Of a stretch of 64,000 nucleotides of DNA, positions 58,480-64,000 are shown piece after piece (position 1 is the stretch's first letter; the number at the start of each line of letters is the position of its first letter). Origin of the DNA: an uncultured Eubacteriales bacterium (GTDB taxonomy: Bacteria > Bacillota > Clostridia > Christensenellales > Borkfalkiaceae); NCBI GenBank assembly GCA_900542935.1, contig UQPN01000003.1, positions 53,245 through 117,244 of the forward strand, written 5' to 3'. The notes under the pieces were generated by a model. The model was not told the DNA's origin and made no database searches. It was given only the letters and a program-made list of their open reading frames with translations. The position numbers were made by a program, and so were the translations under genes.

Positions 58480-60720
58480 ATGAAAACAAAACAGAAAAAT
58501 TTATGGATCGTAATTTTATCCGTATTTTTTGCGATTTCTCTTCTTTTCGGAATCGGCGTGAAAAAAGCGTTCGCCGCTTCCGATTCCGTGCTTGATTCGG
58601 TATCTTTCACAATGCAAAACGGCGCGTCCGTGAGAAAAGACGAGCCTACGGGGCTTCGCTTCCGTTCGTTGCTTTCGAAAGAAGATTATAATAAGTTGAC
58701 GGAAAACGTCGGCGAAGGGAAAGACTACACATCTCTTACGTTCGGTATGCTTATCGCGCCGCAAGATTACGCGGAGAAAAAAGAATTAAACGAAGCGAAC
58801 GTATTCGGCGAAAATGCCGTGTATACTTTCGACGAAAACGATACCGATTCCGAAAAACTGAAAATTCTGAATATTTACGATAACGAAATGCACGAAACGC
58901 CAGATGGTGTAATGTCGTTTACGGGGATTCTCACTAACGTGAAATCGGTGAACTACAACCGCCGATTCGTGGGCGTAGGATACATTAAAGCGGTGGATAA
59001 AAACGGCAAAGCCGCATATAAATTCGCTTCCGCAAACAATAACGCGCGTAGCGTAATCGAAGTGGCGCAGGCGGCGATTGAAAAAGGCGAAACCGATACC
59101 GACGGTGTTTTGGCAGACTTTACGAAATACGCTTCTCTCGGCGGAATCGTAAGTAGTGTGGAAAACGGCGATAAAACGCCGCAAAACGCCGTTGATTATA
59201 AAACCGGCGAAGTCAGCATAACTGCTACGAATACTGATTTTAATATTTTTCTTAATCGTGAAGTAATTACAAAAAACGGAAATGGCAGCGATTATCTCAG
59301 ATTATACCTGAAATCGACGAATGCTGCTGAATTCTGGCTGTTGCCGCGCGCGAAAGATGCAGGCGACGTTACGTGGAGTTATATGCCCGGAGAATTAGGT
59401 CCGGAGGGCTTTAAAGTAGGCGGAAAAACTCTTAAATATGTAGATATTCCTTTAAATGATACGTCGGTACACGATTTTTCTCAATACGATTTAAGATTGC
59501 GTGCAGCAAACGCAGGGCAGAATATCACGATAGAAAAAATCGAATATGTTTCTCTCGCGCAAGATTTACTGAAAGCCGATAACTGGGACGATTATGATGG
59601 CAGCGTAAAAACGGAAAACACGGCAGAAAACAGTATCTCCGTGCGCGGATGGCAATTCAGTATTTCCGCGGCATATATTCAAAAAGCAATCGAAGCGGGC
59701 TATACGCATTTAAGATTCGATTACGTATTGCAAAATATGTCGGATGCGGCTACGCCCGGAATTTATATGGAAGGGCAAGGCACGTCATATTGTAAATATT
59801 ATTCCAATCAGAATACGGCGAGATTTGATTTAACCGCCCTTAAAAAAGATGGCGCGTATGCGAAAATCTGGATGCAGGGAAGAAACGCAGTAGCTTGGGA
59901 CGATGCAAAAGATATGAGTCTTACCGTTACGAATCCTACGTTGTTTAAGAGTACCGAAACGGCAAGCTGGAATAAGGACGGCAGAAACAGCATTTACTGC
60001 GCGGAAGAAGAAAACGGCTTTATCGTACTCGATACCGTATCGGCGGGTAACGACGCGCACATTCTCAGCAGTACGGAATGGTGGGCGAAATATGCAAATA
60101 ACGCACAGGCGGGCGGCGTAGGACAACGCACGATAATTCTTTCGGGAAAGTATTTATACACAGGCGAAAATAATCGCGGTGCATTATGGGGCGGTGCAAG
60201 TGCGGTTGTCAGTTCGGTTGGCGGAACGGCGAACGCGGAAATCGTTACGGATTATTTGAATAATATCACATATACCGAAGGCAATCAATTCTATTATGGG
60301 TTGGATAAAGAAGGTGTATATGCGCTGAATGTCAACGAATTTGTTTCGAACAGAAATTCTTCGGGCGGTTTCAAATTTGAATATATATCCGAAAATTCGT
60401 TTAAAGCAACAATGATTGTAACGTCTTCCGGTAACGGTACTACCGGTAATGATTTAGTAAATGTAAATTTGCAGAAATACATTGAAGCGGGGTACAAGTT
60501 TGTGTCTATAACCGTAAGCGCGTATACCAACGGGCAATTATATGTAGGGAACGGCGCGTATGGCGAAAGCGGGTATATGTTTGGCTTAAACAGCGAATCA
60601 ACCCAAGTTCTTGATTTGAGTAAATTCACGGCGGCGAATCCGAATTTAGTGATTGCGTTTGCCGCCAACAGCGCAACAAAAGAAACTTTCACGATTACTT
60701 ACGATTTTTTCGCTCAATGA
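58480..60720 (+). CDS. Surface protein: GASVR module plus duplicated C-terminal module
   Basis: 746 aa from ATG 58480 (site AAGGGGGAG). A signal peptide (about 1-32, ending in KKAFAAS) precedes the uncharacterised module at about 38-235 (NGASVRKDE, GLRFRSLLSKEDY, FGMLIAPQDY, FVGVGYIKA, NNARSVIEVAQAA), as in the locus A 1330-aa protein. A jelly roll-like segment spans about 245-355. The last 380 residues (WDDYDGSVK, SVRGWQF, IWMQGRNA, LNNITYTEGNQFYYG) repeat the C-terminal module of the 55640 protein. No lipobox or C-terminal anchor is seen. It overlaps the next gene by 4 bp. Confidence 0.8.
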   Translation: MKTKQKNLWIVILSVFFAISLLFGIGVKKAFAASDSVLDSVSFTMQNGASVRKDEPTGLRFRSLLSKEDYNKLTENVGEGKDYTSLTFGMLIAPQDYAEKKELNEANVFGENAVYTFDENDTDSEKLKILNIYDNEMHETPDGVMSFTGILTNVKSVNYNRRFVGVGYIKAVDKNGKAAYKFASANNNARSVIEVAQAAIEKGETDTDGVLADFTKYASLGGIVSSVENGDKTPQNAVDYKTGEVSITATNTDFNIFLNREVITKNGNGSDYLRLYLKSTNAAEFWLLPRAKDAGDVTWSYMPGELGPEGFKVGGKTLKYVDIPLNDTSVHDFSQYDLRLRAANAGQNITIEKIEYVSLAQDLLKADNWDDYDGSVKTENTAENSISVRGWQFSISAAYIQKAIEAGYTHLRFDYVLQNMSDAATPGIYMEGQGTSYCKYYSNQNTARFDLTALKKDGAYAKIWMQGRNAVAWDDAKDMSLTVTNPTLFKSTETASWNKDGRNSIYCAEEENGFIVLDTVSAGNDAHILSSTEWWAKYANNAQAGGVGQRTIILSGKYLYTGENNRGALWGGASAVVSSVGGTANAEIVTDYLNNITYTEGNQFYYGLDKEGVYALNVNEFVSNRNSSGGFKFEYISENSFKATMIVTSSGNGTTGNDLVNVNLQKYIEAGYKFVSITVSAYTNGQLYVGNGAYGESGYMFGLNSESTQVLDLSKFTAANPNLVIAFAANSATKETFTITYDFFAQ

Positions 60721-61868
60721 CCGACGCTGAAAACGCATTGAAAGAAGCCGAAAAAGAGAAAAAGGCTTTGACTACGTATGCGTTGGTCGTAAACGAAAAA
60801 GATCAATCGTCTGCGGAATATCGCGCCGCGCAGGAACTGAATAAATATCTTTTGCAAATCACGGGGCGCGATTATACCGTTTGCACGGCGGATGAATTAG
60901 AACTCGGCTACGATAAACGTTGCCATTATATTTCGATCGGCGGCAATGCGATTTTCAATGAAAGTCCGTATAAAACCTTCGGCGGTATCACCGCCGAAGA
61001 CGGATTTTTCGTAAAAGCGGACGGAAATTCTCTGTTTATCGGCGGCAATTCCGATCGTGCTCTTCTTTACGGTGCGTATGAATTGTTGCGCGAACTCGGC
61101 TGTGAATTTTTCACCGCGGATTGCGAATACGTTCCTTCGGGAATCGAAGTCGATGCTTCGTCGATCGATATCGTTTCTCAGCCCGAAATTTCGCTGCGGC
61201 AGTATTTAGCATACGAAACCTGCTACGATCACACCGAAGCGGAATTTGCGGTGAAAAGCGGCGTAAATACTTCGTACGCGGCAATCGGAAGCGAACTCGG
61301 CGGCACGGTAAAATTCGGCTATCTCGGTGCGGATACGCATAACGCGCGTTTCTATGTGGGTGAAAATTATTTCGGTACGGAATATTGCCCTGCAAACGAT
61401 CTGGCTGTCGGCGGGTACGTTCCTTGCCTTACTAACGGCATAGACTACCGTACGGGCGCGGACGAGGTATCTACGCTGTCGATCGTTACCGAAAATATGA
61501 AGCGGCTGATTTTGCAAAATCCGTCCGTGAATTATTTCACGTTCGAACAGGAAGACGGCAAAGACGGCGCGTATTGCACGTGCGATAAATGCGTAGCGGC
61601 GGCGCAGACATACGGCAGAAGCGGCGTGCTTGTGCGTTTTTGCAATCGGCTGATTGAAAATCTGCGCGCGGATAGCGAGCTGAGCGGGCGGAAGTTCAAA
61701 ATCGTTACTTTCGCCTATGAATACACGAAAAGCGCGCCGAAAGGCGGCATTGTACCCGATCGCGATTTGTGCATCTGGTACGCGGCGTATTCCGATATGC
61801 GGTATTCTTTTTTTCCGCAGAACAACGCGCCGATTTCAAAGACGATTTGTCGGCGTGGAAAGCGTTGA
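60717..61868 (+). CDS. DUF4838-type protein, N-terminal part before a -1 frameshift
   Basis: 383 aa as read, but the last 18 residues after YSFFP are out of frame with the family. It has the N-domain features YRAAQELNKYLLQITGRDY and ALLYGAYELLRELGCEFFT, and the DUF4838 barrel features YFTFEQEDGKDGAYCTCDKCVAA and FKIVTFAYEYTKSAP. Unlike the lipoprotein at 53548 it has no signal peptide; it starts MTDAENALKEAEKEK in a 4-bp overlap with the upstream gene, so it would stay in the cytoplasm. The missing C-terminal part continues in the -1 frame from about 61814. The T run at 61808-61814 is the shift site. Confidence 0.8.
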   Translation: MTDAENALKEAEKEKKALTTYALVVNEKDQSSAEYRAAQELNKYLLQITGRDYTVCTADELELGYDKRCHYISIGGNAIFNESPYKTFGGITAEDGFFVKADGNSLFIGGNSDRALLYGAYELLRELGCEFFTADCEYVPSGIEVDASSIDIVSQPEISLRQYLAYETCYDHTEAEFAVKSGVNTSYAAIGSELGGTVKFGYLGADTHNARFYVGENYFGTEYCPANDLAVGGYVPCLTNGIDYRTGADEVSTLSIVTENMKRLILQNPSVNYFTFEQEDGKDGAYCTCDKCVAAAQTYGRSGVLVRFCNRLIENLRADSELSGRKFKIVTFAYEYTKSAPKGGIVPDRDLCIWYAAYSDMRYSFFPQNNAPISKTICRRGKR

Positions 61869-62638
61869 CGGCAAGCGAAAACAGCGGCTCGTTGATTTTG
61901 TGGCTGTACGACGAATCTTATAATAATTATCTTACGTATTTCGGCACTACGATGTCGGCAATCGATGCAATCGTCGATGAAGTCGTTGAAATGAAAGCGG
62001 AAATGCTTTTGGTACTCGGCGCGTACGATGCGGATAATATCTGGCATTCTGAAATGCGAAATTATATCTGGACGCGCAAAATGGCAAATCGTTCATTGAA
62101 AGCGGAAGATCTTCGCGATAAATTCATCGAAAATTATTTCGGCGCGCAAGCGGCTTCTTATATTCGGGCATATTGCGAAGATTACGATTCGTATTATTCC
62201 GATAACGATGCTAATTATCCCGTGAAAAACGGAAACGAGTATTATTCCCGCGTGAGCGTGAGCGAACATTGTACAAGTTTGCAACGCGTGCTTGACGCGA
62301 TTGCCGCCGTGAAAAATTCGGCGGAACTTACCGAAGAGCAGAAAAACATATATCTTGCAAGGCTTTACCTCGTGCAGGCTTCGTCGTATACTTCGCTTTT
62401 GTATTATTTCGAATCTTACTACAAGGCAGCTACCAAAGACGAAAAATTGATGCTCGGCGGCGAAAAGAGCGGACTGTTCGGGACAAGCGTTTCCGATGCC
62501 GCCGCGGCGAAAACGGCGTTTATCTCGTCGTTTAAAGAAATTTGTGCGAATGCGGGAATTACGCGTTGCCGCGAGGGAACGGATTCGGGCAATACCGTAG
62601 AAAACTTCATCGAAAACAATATCGGAAAACTTTTTTAA
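61814..62638 (+). pseudogene. DUF4838-type protein, C-terminal part in the -1 frame
   Basis: This frame has no start of its own with a ribosome site. It continues the upstream protein directly: SAEQRADFKDDLSAWKALT, then GSLILWLYDESYNNYLTYF, MRNYIWTRKMANRSLKAEDL and FIENYFGAQAASYI, which match the second half of the DUF4838 barrel and its helical end. The complete fusion would be about 640 aa, the family length. The join lies on a T_TTT_TTT heptamer read in the right register, so programmed -1 shifting, a mutation or a sequencing error in a homopolymer are all possible. It ends 3 bp before the fucosidase start. Confidence 0.75.
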
Positions 62639-62641
62639 ACT

Positions 62642-63832
62642 ATGTACGAGTATATAGAAAGATTTAAAAATTTAGGCTTCGGAATGTTCGTTCATTTCGG
62701 GCTTTACAGCGTTGCGGGCAAGGGAGAATGGTACCTTGCCTGCAATAAAAACGCGGATAAAACAAAGTACGAAGCGTTGACTTCGCGCTTTAAAATTACT
62801 AAAAATTGGGCGAAAAACCTTGTAAAAACGGCAAAATCGGCGGGGTGCAGATATATCACGCTCACCACGCGCCATCACGACGGGTTTTCGCTGTACGATA
62901 CGTGCGGACTTTCCGATTTCGACGCGCCTCATTCGGCGTGCGGGCGCGATTTAATCCGCGAGTTTACGGAAGCGTGTCGTGCCGAAAACGTCGTGCCGTT
63001 TTTCTACCATACTTTGCTGGATTGGCACAATGCGGATTATAAAACGAATTTTCCGGGATATATCGATTATCTTGATAAAAGCATAGAAATTTTATGTAAA
63101 AACTACGGAAAAATCGGCGGATTCTGGTTTGACGGCATGTGGGATAAGCCGAACGAAAACTGGCAGGAAGACAGGCTGTACGGCACGATTCGCAAGTATC
63201 AGCCGGAAGCGATGATCATCAACAACACGGGGCTTAGCGCGCAGGGCAAAACGGGGCATAAAGAAATCGACTCGGTAACGTTCGAGCGCGGCAAGCCGTG
63301 TTTTGTAGATACCACGGAAAAACCGATTGCGGGCGAAATGTGTCAGGTGTTAAACGATCATTGGGGATATGCCAAAGAAGACTGCAATTATAAATCGGTG
63401 AAAGAACTGATCGAAAATTTAATCGATTGTCGTGCCTGCGGGTGTAATTTTCTTTTGAACACGGGCTTGAAAGGTAACGGCGAAGTAAACGGAACGGATC
63501 AATGTCTGTTACAAGAAATCGGCAAATGGGTGAAAGTAAACCGCGGGTTTATTTACACGGCGAAGCCGACAAAAATCAGCGCGAAAGACTCGATTGTTTT
63601 GTCGGACGGCGAAAAGTACTATGCGATTATCAAAAACGTAGGAATGAGCGCAGATCCGAACGTAGCGTTGAGCGGCAATCAGGCGCACGTAAAATTTACA
63701 AAACGTATCAAAAGCGCGAAATGGCTGGATAGTGGCGAAAAAATCGCGGTAAACGCAGATAATTCGTTTGCGGTAACACCATTTGAATATGGAAGAAGTT
63801 ATTCGGCAAGAGTTGCCGAAATCGAAATATAA
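62642..63832 (+). CDS. GH29 alpha-L-fucosidase, cytoplasmic
   Basis: 396 aa, no signal peptide. GH29 hallmarks in order: FGMFVHFGLYSVAGKGEWY (residues about 14-32), YITLTTRHHDGFSLYDT, PFFYHTLLDWHN, and the nucleophile Asp164 in GGFWFDGMWD. The end has the small beta domain of short bacterial members (YYAIIKNVGMSAD...). It removes alpha-L-fucose from imported oligosaccharides. The next gene is L-fucose isomerase, which would use the product, so fucose release and catabolism are linked in one transcript. The linkage preferred (alpha-1,2/3/4/6) cannot be read. Confidence 0.95.
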   Translation: MYEYIERFKNLGFGMFVHFGLYSVAGKGEWYLACNKNADKTKYEALTSRFKITKNWAKNLVKTAKSAGCRYITLTTRHHDGFSLYDTCGLSDFDAPHSACGRDLIREFTEACRAENVVPFFYHTLLDWHNADYKTNFPGYIDYLDKSIEILCKNYGKIGGFWFDGMWDKPNENWQEDRLYGTIRKYQPEAMIINNTGLSAQGKTGHKEIDSVTFERGKPCFVDTTEKPIAGEMCQVLNDHWGYAKEDCNYKSVKELIENLIDCRACGCNFLLNTGLKGNGEVNGTDQCLLQEIGKWVKVNRGFIYTAKPTKISAKDSIVLSDGEKYYAIIKNVGMSADPNVALSGNQAHVKFTKRIKSAKWLDSGEKIAVNADNSFAVTPFEYGRSYSARVAEIEI

Positions 63833-63845
63833 GGAGAAAACAACA

Positions 63846-64000
63846 ATGGCAGAATCAAGACTTATCGGAAGCTATCCCGTCATCGGAATCCGCCCTACAA
63901 TCGACGGCAGACGGGGTAAAATCAAAGTGCGCGAATCGCTGGAATATCAGACGATGAACATGGCAAAATCCGCGGCGAAACTCATCGAAGAAAACGTGTT
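63846..64000 (+). CDS. fucI: L-fucose isomerase, N-terminal fragment (cut by window edge)
   Basis: 51 codons are visible from ATG 63846 with an AAGGAG site. The sequence VIGIRPTIDGRRGKIKVRES, then LEYQTMNMAKSAAKLIEEN, is the highly conserved start of FucI, which converts L-fucose to L-fuculose in the cytoplasm; the full protein is about 590 aa. It lies 13 bp after the GH29 fucosidase gene, so the released sugar is catabolised by the same operon. Further fucose genes (kinase, aldolase) may follow outside the window. The family is secure despite the short sample. Confidence 0.9.
   Translation, partial: MAESRLIGSYPVIGIRPTIDGRRGKIKVRESLEYQTMNMAKSAAKLIEENV

Overview
The window looks like the chromosome of an anaerobic, gut-type member of the Bacillota (class Clostridia). 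The reasons are moderate GC, strong Shine-Dalgarno sites, many lipoproteins, and CUT1 sugar transporters controlled by AraC proteins with no SusC/SusD pair. A lineage near Christensenellales is a guess from style only; there is no rRNA or marker gene to place it.

Region 1 (1-15185) is most of an integrative mobile element. A tyrosine recombinase runs off the left edge. The right end is a 23-nt copy of the 3' end of a tRNA-Leu gene, followed by what looks like that tRNA's original terminator. Inside are a CI-like repressor, a consensus promoter with an inverted-repeat operator, and a structured leader. One long rightward run follows: small replication-type proteins, four membrane-anchored proteins with outward-facing domains (one of 1123 aa), a 31-aa membrane peptide, a large membrane P-loop ATPase, a highly structured non-coding segment, and two winged-helix replication-type proteins. 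A HigBA-like toxin-antitoxin pair lies next to the right end. No relaxase, capsid, terminase or type IV secretion genes are visible, so the element fits no standard class. It is the strongest candidate here for an undescribed system.

Region 2 (15186-16663) holds a NYN/LOTUS-type RNase-like gene, two terminators and a frameshifted XRE-regulator pseudogene.

Region 3 (16664-36812) is glycan locus A. A leftward AraC gene faces a rightward series: Ig-like lipoprotein, SGNH esterase (3' end damaged by a 32-bp tandem duplication), small lipoprotein, two permeases and a sugar-binding lipoprotein, jelly-roll surface proteins, a clan GH-A lipoprotein, a 52-aa peptide, a 1330-aa surface phosphoesterase, and cytoplasmic GH63-like and GH78-like enzymes.

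Region 4 (36813-40516) is a chromosomal patchwork: a zinc metallopeptidase-like gene, the 3' part of a tRNA-Gln with its terminator (a scar of a second integration), and an AAA/PD-(D/E)XK protein.

Region 5 (40517-64000) is glycan locus B, built to the same plan: divergent AraC, TIM-barrel protein, GH38 alpha-mannosidase, sugar-binding lipoprotein, two permeases, surface proteins, a DUF4838 lipoprotein, repeat-rich surface proteins, a 50-aa peptide, a second DUF4838-type gene split by a -1 frameshift, a GH29 alpha-L-fucosidase, and the start of L-fucose isomerase.

The combined picture is capture of fucosylated, mannose-containing glycans at the surface, import as oligosaccharides, trimming in the cytoplasm and fucose catabolism. 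Neither transporter has its own ATPase, so a shared MsmK-type ATPase elsewhere is implied. Both loci pair a roughly 50-aa peptide gene with a surface protein that starts with the same uncharacterised module of about 190 residues.
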